NCBI GenBank assembly: GCA_947034885.2
Contig: OX344751.2
Coordinates: 14,880,001-14,944,000 of the forward strand
From: Thuidium tamariscinum
Taxonomy: Eukaryota; Streptophyta; Bryopsida; Hypnales; Thuidiaceae
Direction of reading: 5' to 3'
DNA length: 64,000 bases
The notes below the pieces were generated by a model. That model worked only from the letters and a program-made list of their open reading frames with translations. It made no database searches and was not told where the DNA came from. Position numbers and translations under genes: made by a program. Every line of letters starts with the position of its first letter. Positions within the stretch are counted from its first letter, which is position 1. Below, in pieces: positions 24,641 through 38,000 of the stretch.

Positions 24641-27499
24641 GTGGATCCTTGATATTAGACAACTTGTCATCAAGGCTTTTTTTAAAAAACTAGTGTCCTC
24701 TAAACTAGCTTTGTTGCACTAGCCAATTTTTGGAGGGACCATTGTTGATTCATCAAATTTTGACATATTTGGCAATATTTTGCCAAGATAGGCCTTGCTT
24801 GTCATTGGATGAAGGTACCCTGAGTTTGGGGTTTAGAGTTTATTTGGGACAATGTTTGCGTTGTATTGCTCTAACAACAATCCTATTCTTAATTTAAGGT
24901 GTTTTTTGTTTGGCCCAAGGAGATCACTTAATGTATTCAAAACAAATTACATGTGTTAAAATGATTTTTTGATCTGCTATATATTTTTTAATAAACTATG
25001 ATTTCAACCTATAATTTTGAAATGTGCTTAATAATGACCATAGGTTTCTATTGCCAAAAATTTTGAACTCAAATAACATTATGAAATGATTTCTAAAATA
25101 GATTGTAAAATGAACTAAAATGGAATGTTTTTCAACTCAAATATTTATAGAAAATGCATTTAAATGACCATGGCATCAATATTCAAGAAAATTTAATTTC
25201 CAATGAAAATTTATTTTCAGCAATTTTTTGTTCAATTTTTAGACAATTTTTTCTTATATAAAATAGGGGTGTGAAAGTTATTTTCAACTTTACATTATTA
25301 TTTTTTTACTTCAAAAATTTGTAACTAATTATAATCAATACATAAAAATATCAATAATTCAAATTATCGACTTTCAAAGTAGGAGAATTTTTTTTTTTTT
25401 CATTTAAATTTTAGGACATAAAATAGGAGGTCTAAAATCTTAACACACGTGGTTACTAATAGACACTCTAAGTAATCTCCCTGAGTTGTTTGGTTAGTGG
25501 CTTTGAATGCAACTAAGGTTAAAGTAGAATAAGGCTTGCAAGAGTTGCACCTCTTCTTTTCTCCATGGTTTTGGGCATTTGGTCAAGGGCACTCACATTT
25601 TTCTCTTATTTGGATCTAAAAGTAGGTTAAACAATGTATTGTATATTACAAGTAATTATATTGCTTTATAATTTATAAGTTCATTTTGTATTATCTTGTT
25701 GTGAACATGTTGGTAGGTATTTGCTATCAATTGCAAGTGTAGCTAGTCTCCATTTACATCTTTTGGTTAATTATTAGAAGGAATATTTTAATTGTATCCC
25801 ATACAATATGTGATAGTCATCAAAGTCAAGAAAGTTTATCCTATTGTAAACTCATTTAGGGGGTTGTCTTGCTAAACAAGCAGATGCAAGATTTGAACAC
25901 CAAGCCCTTTGTTTAGCCATGTAGAAAGTGGTAGTAATATGCATAGTAATGATTGAGTGATCCTAGAAAAGCTACAATATGTGAAGCCTGGGTGGATCAC
26001 TCCTTGCAGTTTAAAAACCACATACGACATAATATAGCATGGATTTTATTGTTTCAAGGTAAAATTTATAAAGGATTTACAAATAAATAGTAGCAGACTT
26101 TCAAAATCAAAGATGCATTATAAGTAAAATAGGTAGCTAAAAAATCTCAAGTATTAAAAAAATTTATATATAATTTAAGGATTAAAAATTAGGATCTTGG
26201 AAATTGTATTTAGCAGGGTCAATTTTATTTAGAACTGGTTTAGGATTTAGGATTTTAGGATTTAAGTTCTATGGCATGTAAAAGACAATCCCTTCTGTTT
26301 TTTGAGTCGTACATTCAAAATTGATTCTTGTTTAGAACCCATGGATGACATTAATTTTTTCTCATTTTTCAAAGCATTGCAATTTTTATAAACTGTGATT
26401 CTATTGTTTGCCTTTCATGCATTGTCAAACTATGTTTTTTATGCATTGCAGAAGTTCTTATACATTCAATTTTTGGATTTTTGTATATTGCAAGTGATAA
26501 AATTGTCATACTAGTTCACTTGATTGAATTCTATATACAAAAAAAGGGTGTGATAGTAGAAAAGAATATTGAGCCAAGTAAACATCCCAACTTTTCATGC
26601 AAATTTCCTTGATCTTCTCTCTAACCTTCTTGCTTTTAATTTTCTCTTCAATTCACAATTTTTCCTTATAAAGAAAATATCCTAGAAAAAAATACTTTTA
26701 CCTACATAATATAAGTAAATATAGGGCACCATAATATAGGACATTTTCACAAATTATGTAATTATAGATGACCATTTATTCAAACCTTCGAGGTAAATAG
26801 CCCCCCCCAAAAAATACCCCCTCACTACACGGGGTGGGGGTGGAGTATGAAACATACAAAGAGTGATCCACCTAAGATGTGAAGTTTCAAACAAATTGTA
26901 AAGTCTTTACCTATAGCCAAAACTTAACTCAATGCATCAATCCTAGTTGATGGCTTTATTTTTACATGCCTTGACGGTTACAAAGCTAAAAAAATTTGTG
27001 CCAAACTTTTTGTACATAATGGCATGAATATGAATATGCACTCTCTTGTGCAACAATTGTGGATTGCACCAACAACATGGTTGTAGTATTTTCTAAGATG
27101 TGCTACAATTTCTTGTATGATGTAATAGGCTCACACATTTAGGTCATTGAAGAATGAGTGTATGTCTTATAAATTAAGCATGATGCTTAATTTGCTTAGT
27201 TTTATATGGATTCAACAATTTTGATGTTGCACTTTTTAATTCTAAACTAGCTATGTCTTTTGCATTATATTCTTTGGTTCTGTTGTTGAGCTTATTTGTA
27301 TATATATACTATTGTAAATGTAAAGAATGCTAGATGCCCTTCATTGATGTCAATTTTTTTCTACTCATTGTATATTTGTTTATTCATTCAAGTAGAATAT
27401 TACATATTTGACATTTACATATGTTTTATTGGTCTAGATAGGAATTGGTTTTACAAATGAATCAAAGTACAAAAACACGTAGCTAGAGGAGGCTAATAA
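24641..27499. other. AT-rich block, nothing recognised
   Basis: Only short random frames are present. A run of C followed by 'aaaaaataccccc' at about 26802-26820 and a G-rich 'ggggtggggg' at 26830-26840 interrupt the AT-rich sequence. No gene or bounded repeat could be supported. Confidence 0.4.
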
Positions 27500-27990
27500 T
27501 TTCTAACTCCTTTTTGAAAATATGCCTATTTAAAATACCCTCTATATTCAAAGGGCTTAAACTTTACAAAGGATATCTTTCCAAGAGTCTATGTAAACCA
27601 CACCTTAATGAATTTGTACAATGTGAAGTGCATCAAGGTAGATTTGAAGGCAAGGGAAGGATGTTTCAAGGTCATTCTCCTGCTTATTCCATGTGTTGTC
27701 TTGAAACAATAAATTAACCTATAATGTTTCAATTTTCAATTTTTTTTTCAAAAATTCTAAAGAGTGTTAAGAAATTTAAAATTGAATTCCTTAAAATTAA
27801 AAAATATATATTCAAAAAATTAAAATTAAAATTAAAATTAATTTTTTAAATCACTATTTTCTAACGTGGCAGTGTCTCGACTATGTTAGACTATTGATTT
27901 GGCATGTCCCTATAGCCCACAAACTCAAGATAACTTGTGGTCTTCTAATGCCCTAAAATCTTCACTAATGGATTAAGCACTAAATGTCAC
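27500..27990. repeat. Fragment of the TGTGAGC LTR-like family (3' part)
   Basis: It parallels 57400-57860 in order: 'tcttgaaacaataaatyarcc', a long A/T stretch, 'ttctaac.tggca.t.tcgac', then 'caaa.actcaa....acttstrgtcttc'. Only the 3' part is present. The 67-codon frame at 27514-27717 also has a counterpart at 57398-57586, but neither looks like a recognised protein. Confidence 0.65.
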
Positions 27991-28257
27991 ATAACGTAAT
28001 ACAATGTAGTTTTTAAAAGGTAGTATAATTGAAGAAAATATTGTGGCAACATAAATGAAGAAGAGTTACATCCACTAGAACAATTAAGTCAACCATATAT
28101 GCTAAATGTACACTTTGTTGATAATCAATAAACATGAGATTGAAGACTTTGAAGTATGGATTAATATTTATTTCATGCAATAAAATCACATACCAAACTA
28201 ATGTAGTTATACTTAAGATAATATGAATCAATATTTGAGCATGATGTATATTATTAA

Positions 28258-28495
28258 CCTCTAAGCATCACAAGACAAACAGCGAAAGTGAGAAGTTTTT
28301 TTTGAAAAAATGAAATAATTTGAAATTGCTGCGTTTACTAACTACATTGTTAAATTTTGGAGCCAACTACTTGATGAACGTGAATGTGCAATTTCTTAGA
28401 AAATCCACCGTGCAAATATTGACATTACAATATTTAATCAACAGGTTATTTCAAATTTTCAATGTCCAAAAAATGGCCATTGTGACGTTCAGGGG
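28258..28495. mobile_element. Short TTAA-flanked MITE, 238 bp
   Basis: TTAA borders lie at 28254-28257 and 28496-28499. Read inward, the termini are CCTCTAAGCATCACAA and CCCCTGAACGTCACAA, a clear inverted pair. The element is too short to code. Its left end matches the orphan terminus at 2904. Confidence 0.75.
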
Positions 28496-28499
28496 TTAA

Positions 28500-30419
28500 C
28501 CTTTAAAAGACATTTTATATTTCTACTTTGTCAAGCTTCATTAGTTTTCTATATCAAAATACGTATTACAAAAAATTGATATTTTTTCATATTTTTTTAT
28601 ATATTTGAAATTTATCTCCATTTCTTTTGTTATTTAAAAAAATTAAAATGATTATTGTATATTTTTAATGTTATTTTTCTATTTTCTCTAAAAATCATAG
28701 TAATTAAAAATATCTAAAATGAAATTTTGAATAAAAATGGAGATGATAGTGACTAAAATTATGGTATAATTGATGTGCTACTGAAGGTCAAATTAAGGCA
28801 ACATTAAAAGAAGAAGTTCAAAAGTAGTATATTTTAACTTGTAAAGGATCAAATTATTGTTGAATGTATACACATGAATTTGAATACTTATTCAACATAT
28901 TGCTAAAGTTTTGGCATCACTATATTGTTGTTATTTGGTTTAAAATCACTTGCAATCCAAACAAATGTGCTATATACAACCTTTATAAACTAATGTATTG
29001 GATTTGAAAAGATTTGTAGTGAAAACAATCATTTTGGTTGCTAAATATAAATAATAGTGATTTGTATTAATTTTATATTACAACAAATATTGTCAAAACT
29101 ATTTAAAACACATGCAACAACAACTCAAATTGCAACCTATAGATCTTCCATGATTGTAATTGACAACTTGAGTCTTTGATTCATTAAAAATCTTCAAATT
29201 CCATTCAAATTCAAATCATCTACATTTTTTGCTATATATATAATTTTTTAAACGCATATGTATGTTAACTATTTAAAATACCAATGGAAGTGGGTTTAAA
29301 ATGGTGTATTGCAACATGAAAAAAAATATTCAAGTCATTGAGGCTCAAAAAAGAAGCCTAGGCAATTTTTGGACTAATAGTATAAATCCAGCCTCAACAA
29401 CTAAGTCTATGATCGGGGTGGTTAGTTTTGGAATTCACTTACTTCCAAACTGTAATTGCTTTTTTGCTTTGAGCTTTTTGTGGATTGTAGTGCACAAAGG
29501 ATACAACAACATCTGTGTTTGTTCATTTGCATTTTGTCCACTCAAATTCAACATATGATGCATAGAGTGAAACAAAACCAAGCATAAACTCAATTTTTGA
29601 AATCACTATACAAGCTAATATTTCAAATAGTGCAAGTATAGGTGTATTCAAAATTGACTTAAGATTATAGTAATTATAGGGTAGACATTTAAGAGATGAA
29701 TTCAAATGATTTAGCTTTAGAGACAAGGTCAATATCACAAATAGACATCTAAAAGATGGGGGTACATTTGGAGCCAAAGTTGTCAAATTATGCCATTTTT
29801 CAATATATCTTGCAAAATAAATATAAAATCTAAATTTTTACAATACAAAATTACATTAAACTACTCTAAAACTATGTGGTCTATATTCTAAAAATACAAC
29901 TATTAGTCCACCCAAATATACAACCCTTCTGCAAAACTTTATTTTCTAAGACCTAAAACAACTCCAATATGAATGACAACTTGTAATTTTGCAAGCATGT
30001 TTTGCAAGACTAGTGATCAAATTCTTTCTAATAGGTCCAAATTTGTAATCATCCTTGCAAAATTGATGATTGGCCTAAAAGAATATGAAAAAGACTAAAT
30101 TAAATATAAATGCAACGATTTTGTCCTTATCATTGTGTCTAGTAGGATCCTTCCTTCCAAATTCAAAAATCACTCCTACATCAATTTGTCCTAGTATTAG
30201 TGTGTGTTACAAACTAAACTCACATGTAGTTAAAAATATTTATCAAGAACAAAAACTTATAGCATTTTAAAAATTAATTAGAGTGATTTTGATTTTAAGG
30301 GTAAATTTTTTCTTAAAGTATGAAATCCTTTTGAAACCTATTGTTGAGGAGGGAGAAATTTTTTCTTCAACCTTCCCTATGCTACAGATAGGCTGAATTG
30401 CTTAAGAGGTTGGAAACAG
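28500..30419. other. AT-rich block, nothing recognised
   Basis: Frames at 29301-29558 and 29523-29786 are short, overlap on opposite strands and show no domain. No repeat boundary is evident. Confidence 0.4.
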
Positions 30420-30836
30420 GTGATCATCTTGATGTTTGTGTTAAAGAGTCTTCATAAACATCATTGGTAAAAACATTCTTCCCTTAGATGGTTCCTTTTG
30501 CAACACGAAATTGATATTTGTGTTGAAGAGACTTCACGATCATCATTGGTAAAAACATTCTTCCCTTGGATGGTTCCTTTTGCAACAGTAATTTGATATT
30601 TGTGTTGAAGAGTCTTCATAAACATCATTGATAAAAACATTCCTCCCTTAGATGGTTCCTTTTACAACACTGATTTGATATTTGTGTTGAAGAGTCTTTG
30701 TGAACGTCATTGGTAAAAACATTCCTCCCTTGGATGGTTCCTTTTGCAACACTAAATTGATATTTGTGTTGAAGAGTCTTCGTGAACATCATTGGTAAAA
30801 ACATTCCTCCCTTGGATGGTTCCTTTTGCAACACTA
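30420..30836. repeat. 82-bp tandem array, about five units
   Basis: The phrase 'tcattggtaaaaacattc' recurs at 30461, 30543, 30625 (one base different), 30707 and 30789, a constant spacing of 82 bp. Each unit also has 'ttgtgttgaagagtctt' and 'atggttccttttgcaac'. Because 82 is not a multiple of three, the 97-codon minus-strand frame over it repeats only every 246 bp and is unlikely to be a real protein. Confidence 0.9.
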
Positions 30837-31850
30837 ATAATAATAAGCCAAGTGGCTGGAAGAACTTTGAAGCCAGCCCCACTCCTTTGACTTTCCAAAA
30901 CCCTAAACTAAACTTCATGTAAGCTTAGAATGCACTACAAAATGTGGCAAGCCGCAAATGATGGAATAAGTTAGAATATGGTACGACAGACGACGCAGCC
31001 TCCTTGTTAATGCAGGGAGGGTCTACCCAACCAACCAAATCGTGATTGAACCAACATCCCGGATTCAAGGAATCAAGGGGGGGCGGATGGGATGGGTTCT
31101 TGTCCCGAGCTTCCGCCCCAGAACATTTCAGGAGCACCCCACGATGCAGTGCATAGGAGGAGCCTCCGTCCAAGAGAGAAAGACCCACCTCGTGTGTCAT
31201 GTACTTGCCCTAAAGTATGAATTTCCAGTTCCCTTACCCAAAGGCCTTGGGCACAGCGGAGGCCACCTAGTAGCCTAGCGCAGTCTTTAGAACTCCCTCA
31301 CACGTACTGAGTGTACAAGCCTGGCTTTCGTAGGGTATCAAAACCTGACATAAGTTCCAAAACAATTTGAAAAAATTGAGAAAAAAACCTGACACATGCT
31401 GCAAGCTGCCTTTGAAAAAACTGGAGCCTAACCTTGTGATTAGCTTTAGGAAAGCAGGCAATGGTCAGCCACGTGCTGGGAGGGTATTATGCTTTGGTAG
31501 ATGCATGGGAGGGAGGGAGGAAGTACTGTAGGAGCTAATGGAAGGATTGGGATGGGCGGGGCGGGGCGGGGGAGTCATGTATAAGATAATTTTGTTTACT
31601 GTAACGGTTCTTTTTCAAGGATGCAAAAGCAACCCCTGCCTCATGGCCTCATTGGTGAACATTGGGAAGAGAAGGACTAGCGGACCTCTCATGATTGTAC
31701 TATGTTGTACCCATTGGACAAACTCTCTGGAGAAAGTGGAACGATTTGGGCTAACACTCATAATTAACAATATACGGAATGATGCGGAGGATAGAAAGTG
31801 TAGGACGGATGCTTTTGTAGTGTGTACATGAAAACAAAAAGTGAACTTTT
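30837..31850. other. GC-richer island without a recognised gene
   Basis: Frames at 30925-31200 (minus), 31042-31278 (plus) and 31538-31831 (plus) overlap or abut and show no recognisable domain. A GGGGC tract lies at about 31556-31570. The composition resembles that around the isopentenyltransferase gene, so a decayed or unrecognised gene is possible. Confidence 0.3.
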
Positions 31851-34800
31851 TTCATGTGGTCAATGGATAATTGCATAGTTGACGATCATGGGGATAGGAA
31901 CTTTGTTTTTAGAGGTATTAAAAAAAACTCTGGTTGAAAGGGTAACAACATTGACAAGTATTTGAATTAGAGTTTGAGTAAAGGTTCCTATTATTGATTT
32001 ACAATTTTTTTTTCTTAGATCTTGTTGGTAATAAAAATAAAAATAAAATCTAAATTATTTTAAAATGTATATTTTGAAAATCACATAAATGATCAATAAG
32101 GTTTCAAATTGCTGAAAATAGGTGTGTCAAAAATAGAATCTAAGCTCTCTTGGATGAGAGTTGTGTATATTAGTCAAGAAACCTTCAGTTATTTCTAGAA
32201 CAGGAAACCTATAAAGTATGTACATCTATAATCAACATAACCCAAAGTGTGAGTCAATTATGTATTTAGACCAAAGAATCTATCTATTTCCTAGAAATTG
32301 GTTACAAAGGATGTATGTGATCTAAACATGAATGTATACAAGAGCCTAGCTACTATTGTTCTGTAAAATACAAAGAGAAATTCCTTTGAAAATTTAAAAC
32401 TTATCCATACAATGTTCAAATAATGCATACTAAAGTGTGATTGAGTCCTATTTTAGTTGCCATTAAGATCTAATAAAATAAATTTATTTCTAGTACTAGG
32501 AACTATATTCAATTGTATTAGTTGTCATTTATAGGTGCATATACCTTTGAAAGGATGGCCAATTTAATTCAAATGCTAATACTTATAAAGACTAATAACA
32601 ACTTTATTAATTGCAAGATAGACGGGGAACAATGAGTGGAGAATAATGACAATTTCAAAAAACATGAGCAAGCTTATTATAATGGTCTCCTTTTATTGCA
32701 ACCATTTTCTTCACATCATCCCTACAAGAGGCTTTGAAATGTATATGTGGTGGCCAATGAATGAACTATTGATAATGTGGGAGCCAATGATAAGATTTGT
32801 TAAATACTTGTTCATACTTCTCCAATGGATATAATAAGAGCTAGGTTGTGTCCAATTTCTAACTAAGCAGATAGTTTTCCATTGAAGTTTTTTTAAATGA
32901 GAAATAATAGCCTAACTACTTCCTTACGGAAACTAAGAAATTTGAGATGATAATTGACTTTAGCATCCATTTTAGTTTTGATAATGGTTCCATTTTGGAA
33001 CTTTTTCTATTACATTCTACATGCTTTGATGTTTATTCTTGGCAAAGCCATATCTTTTTTTAGATTGATCATCTTTGGGTTTTAAAAAGGATACAATTAG
33101 GAATATATCCTTTGGGCAAAGTTCTTCCAAAATTCCTAAGTGATTCACAAATGCTCCAAAAAATATGAAACCACTTGTATTAGACTTTGCATCAATTTGT
33201 CTTCAAGTGAAAGTATAGGAAAATACTTTCATGCATTCAAAACCAATAAAAAGGTCAATGAATCTTCAAAACATTATTTTATGACTATACTACTTTAGTT
33301 GACTTTGTAAACCTATGGAAGGGTTGTTGCAAAAAACACTTATTGTTTTTGGCTCAAAACAACCTATTTTGGTAAATAATGTGACTTTCGGAATAGATTT
33401 TTCAAAGATGATTCAAAATATGTATAATTTATAAATCAATAGAAATAGTATTTTCTAGAAATTCAAACCTATACAAAATTATCTCCAAAAGTTATGCCCA
33501 ACAAAAAGACAATGGAAAATGTTTTAAAAATGGACACTTTGATATTTGGTTCTTAAAAAATAAAATAATAAAATAAAATTTTGCCACTAACTTGAAGTTT
33601 TTGCTTCACAACCATTTTCATCTTTGAAAAAAAAATTTATGTTCTCAACACTTGCACAAAAATAGTGCACTTTGAGCACATGTGGAAGTTGGACAAGTGA
33701 CTATTTTTAAAAATCTTTTGTGGGATTGTATAATCATGATAGAAGTCCTTTTATCCTAATTTTAAGCTTCAAATTTGTGTTTTTGGATTAAAAATTGTAC
33801 TTCTTCTTCCCCTCAAATAATTTAGGCAGGCATATGATTGAGAAGTATTTAAACCCTAAATTCCTAGGCTTTTCCAAGTGTGTTTTGACTATAGAAAAAA
33901 AAAGCATTCAATAGTTACCTCCAATGAAGCAAATTGTTTTTTTTCAAATCTAACCATTTAGATGTTTATGGATCATGTTTATGGATCTTGTTTATGGAGT
34001 AGTATTCATACCATTTTTAAGTACAAAATTTTATAGGAGTCATAAAATTATATTTTTAGTATGCTATTTTTTTCCACAACGTTTTAGAAATTTGCATATA
34101 AATTTTTTTGAAGATTGCAAGTAATATGAACAACTACAAAGAGTGTTAGCACACTAAAATTCACTTTCGAAAATCTGATTTTACATGAAAAAACTTCAAA
34201 ATTGAATGGTAGAAATCATGAAAACACACCTTGCGTGTTTAAATTTTCAATGGTGGAAATCATGAAAACACTTTATTCTTTCCATTGGAACCATTCTCAA
34301 AGAAAATAGGTAAGTACAATTTCTTGAATCTCAAAGCAAGTGAAATTGCCAAGCTTTGTATAAAGCTGGGAAAGAAAGTAGAATTATCAAGCTTTACTCT
34401 CTACTTATGGTACATAACTACATAAATATGCCTTTGAAGACCTTTCAATTATCAAATATGTACTTTTTAAAATGGAACATAAAAGTTTTCAATAATTAAC
34501 ACTCAAAATTGCACAATTTTTTTTAAACGATCAAAGGAATTTAATTGCCCACATAGAAATGGGCCTAAAATTTCAGATTGACCACATATGGTCAATTAGG
34601 CATTAGTGGTTTAAAATAGTCAAAAATTTTGAATTTAAAAAAAATGATTGAATGTCTACATTTACTACATGTACTTTCATTCCAAATTTCATATAAAACT
34701 AGCATTTGATGCAAAAGTTATGAACAAAAAACCACCTATCCTAGGCCAAGGGGACAAAAAATAGGACAATGTTTCTTGCAATTACTTAGAAGTAAGTTAC

Positions 34801-36285
34801 CCCTAAAGGATTTTCTAGGCTAAAATAACCTACCATTTAAAATACACAAGCTAGACTGCGTATTTACCAAATCTTAATTGAACAACTATGATTCAAAATA
34901 TGGAAACTAAATTACTATGGAAAGACAAAAAGTATTTCGAGCAAAGACACAAAAATCGTGCATACAAAAAGTGAGTATTTTTACATATACTAGCCATAAT
35001 CTAGCTTGTATATTTGTTCTAAAGGGGCCACTTATTTTTGGTCTTTAAGAATTTCAATACTTCATTAATTAGCTCATGTCAAATTTAACCATACTAAGGT
35101 AGTAGAGATGGGGGAAAAAATTAAATTTTAAAAATGTGACTTGTAAGCTTTATTCAATATTAAATAGAATAATGAGATTCTTGAATATAGAATCATAAGA
35201 TACTAAGATTTTTCCAAAAACTCAAAATCAATCCAAAAAAAGGATGAATAATTTGTGTTACTATTCAATTATTGCAAGATTTTGTTGTAAAAATCTTAGC
35301 TCAGAAAAAACTTTTTAAAAAGTCAAACAATGTTGAATACATAGAAACTTTGGCAAAAACAATAGAATTCAAGGTGTACGATAGTCATGAGTACCTTATC
35401 TATAAATCTTGAGTCATTTTGAGTGTAAATAGAAAAGTGATAGCCAAAAAACACATTTTCATACAAGGTGTAATGTAAAAATAGGACAAGTATTTTTCAC
35501 AATCACCCCTTGATTGTAGTAAATTAAAAAGAAAATTAGAAAAAATATTTTATGATGATAACATCCCTCAACAAATTCCAAGGCAATTCAACATTGATAG
35601 GTATCTAAAATGGCATCTTCTTTGAATTTAGGCAGAGTTTGAACAAAATTAATGTGTTGATTAATGTATCAAGATATTGTGGTATTCAAATGGGTCTAAA
35701 GAAGAGTCTTTTATTACCCTCAAAAACCTTTGGACAATCTAGGCAAGTCAAAATATATGTAAAATAAAAATTCCAACATCCAAGATTTTTACATTTTCTT
35801 GTCTTGATAATTTATTGGCTTTTGCAAACATGAATGACATAAAATAGGGGAATCCCCGTGGCTAATTTGAACCTTCTACAATCAATGGTACAATCCATTT
35901 GTCATTTGAAACTTTTTCCCAAAAATTAAATAGGGTCCAACAATGGATTTGATTTTTTTTAGTTATCATCAATAATAAGCTTTTAATTCTATAAACTTCT
36001 AGAAGTTATAATGAGGAGAGGGAGGCATTGGGAAAAGTATAAGATGCTACCCTCTCCTCTCACAAACTACCTCCATTTCTATTGTCAAATTTCTGATGAT
36101 TTGTCATTTAAGTGTTTTGGGTCTAGTTTGGCCATTTTATGTCCATTTTGTATTTGTGAACATTGTGCTCATTCCTGTAAGTGTCTTGTAAAACTCTTTA
36201 AGGATACAAAGGGCCCTACCGTCTAAAGGTAAAAATTTTAAGTTGAGGAAAACAAGTTGTAATTATACAAGAAAAGACCTTTCAA
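31851..36285. other. AT-rich block, nothing recognised
   Basis: Apart from short random frames the stretch has no supported feature. An orphan 'ttacccctaaagga' at about 34797-34810 resembles a terminus of the TTAA elements but lacks a partner. Confidence 0.4.
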
Positions 36286-36289
36286 TTAA

Positions 36290-37212
36290 CCCCCAAATGA
36301 CCAACATGCTTTTTTTTGACAACATAGCGATTTTGGGCAGGTACGTGTGACTAGAGATTTCCATGTTTTGGGACCAAAATTTAATAGAAGGTGTGGATGA
36401 GGAATATCTTTAAAGTCCAACAATTTTCATGACTTTTGACTTCATGGCTAAGAAGTTATCGTACAATATGTTGTTTGTTTTTCAACTTGGACAATTCAAG
36501 CAGATTAGAAAAAATCACCTTTTTTGGAATAAAAAATTTGAAATTGATTTTATAGATTTATATATACATGGAAAGCTTTGAATCATTTCATTTGGATTAA
36601 TGAGTCAAAAGTTATGAAGGATTCTAGTTTGTCGGTAGTTATGGATTCTCTACTCTAAAATAAACTTTGAAGTCCTCTATTTTACTCAATTTTCAATATT
36701 TTTGAAAAAAAATTAAAAAATTGGGTGTAGATTTTTATTACAACATTTGAAACTTTGGGATTGGCATTTTTCAATTCAATAAATAAATTGTTATCATTTT
36801 TGTATTTTGAATCATTCTCTACTTCTTTCTACTTCTTATTTTTTTGTACATGTTGTACAATTCCAAATCGTTTGAAAATTTCAAGCATGTAGCCAACTTT
36901 GAAGTGAAGAATGATTTCAAAGAGTTGCAACCATTTTGGACATTTTTTCATACAAATGTAGCCTTCTGAAGTGCAATTGCCCGTATTTTTGCAGTGGTAA
37001 AAAATGATTTTTGTAACTTTAAACACTAATATCTTGCAATCTACACAGCAAAAAAATTTGATATTTTTTTTACATCTTTATAAAATAGTGCACTAAAATA
37101 TCCTATGGTTATATATGTCAAAAAATCTTTTTTTTGTGAAATGTGGTAGTTGTCCTAGAAATGATAGTTTTGGAGCAATTTTGGTGGAAACATAGTTGCG
37201 GTCCTTTAGGGG
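36290..37212 (+). mobile_element. TTAA-flanked nonautonomous DNA element, subfamily A copy 1
   Basis: Borders are TTAA at 36286-36289 and 37213-37216. The right terminus read inward is CCCCTAAAGGACC; the left, CCCCCAAATGACC, differs at a few bases. The 923-bp body contains the family blocks 'aacatagcgattttgggcag', 'gacttcatggctaagaagtta', 'ctcta.ttcttttctact'-like sequence and 'tgttgtacaattccaaat' in the order seen in the other copies. It lacks a transposase frame. Confidence 0.85.
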
Positions 37213-37216
37213 TTAA

Positions 37217-38000
37217 TGCTTTATATGCATTATTGGTTAATTTTTTCTAAGCAAAAAACTTATAGTGTTGATAATCCTTTTATTCCCAAATGATCTTCAT
37301 ATTGGAGAAAATGTTTTAGAGTAAGGTTTAAAATACCATTTTAAAAATCCATTTCATAGTGTAAATAGAGTACAATGCAATCCTAGCATTCTAAAAACTT
37401 TGAATTTCAAAACCTTTTTTGAGGTATAATTTTCAAGTACTGAAAAGTGAAAAATTTTATGCATTTTCAAAAAGCACCATTGGGGAGTTAATTGTTGAGT
37501 GTGAAGTTTTCATTTTGTAGATAGTTAATATGGGCCCCAAACCATGTGTGGACATCCTAGAGCTTCATCTCTTTCAATTGGGCAACATTGAAAGAAAGAG
37601 ATGTAAAAATAAGAAGATTCAACAATATTGATTGACTTTTTTTAATCATTTCATCTGTCTTTCAATCGATGTTTGCATAATGTTAATATTGCTTGGAGCT
37701 ATTATGTTGGTTCCAAATCATAGCAATCCAAATCCAAATCTTGCTAATTTGCAATGTTACAAAAGTGCAACAAGAAGAATAGTGGGGGATAGAAAACTTA
37801 GGCCAAAAAAAATGATCATTTAGAGACAAAGGAGTAAGAAACATTAAATTTCTAGTAAATCAAAAAACAACCCCAATGGTAGGAATGCTAAAGTACACAA
37901 TCCAAAGTCTACGATCCTTCCTAAAACACAAATTATAATAAATAAACCTAGAATAGCCACAAAAAAATTCATGCCTCCCACCAATGAAAGGACCTCATGG
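37217..38000. other. AT-rich sequence, nothing recognised
   Basis: A 63-codon frame at 37632-37823 has no domain character. No repeat boundary is visible. Confidence 0.35.

Noticed and set aside
30420-30836. Regular array as a CRISPR
   Set aside because: Units are contiguous 82-bp tandem repeats without unique spacers, in a eukaryotic context.
30625-30918. 97-codon minus-strand frame over the tandem array
   Set aside because: The 82-bp unit shifts frame in each copy, so the repeats do not encode a repeated protein motif.
34797-34810. TTACCCCTAAAGGA as the end of another TTAA element
   Set aside because: The border is GTTA rather than TTAA and no inverted partner was found within about 1.5 kb.
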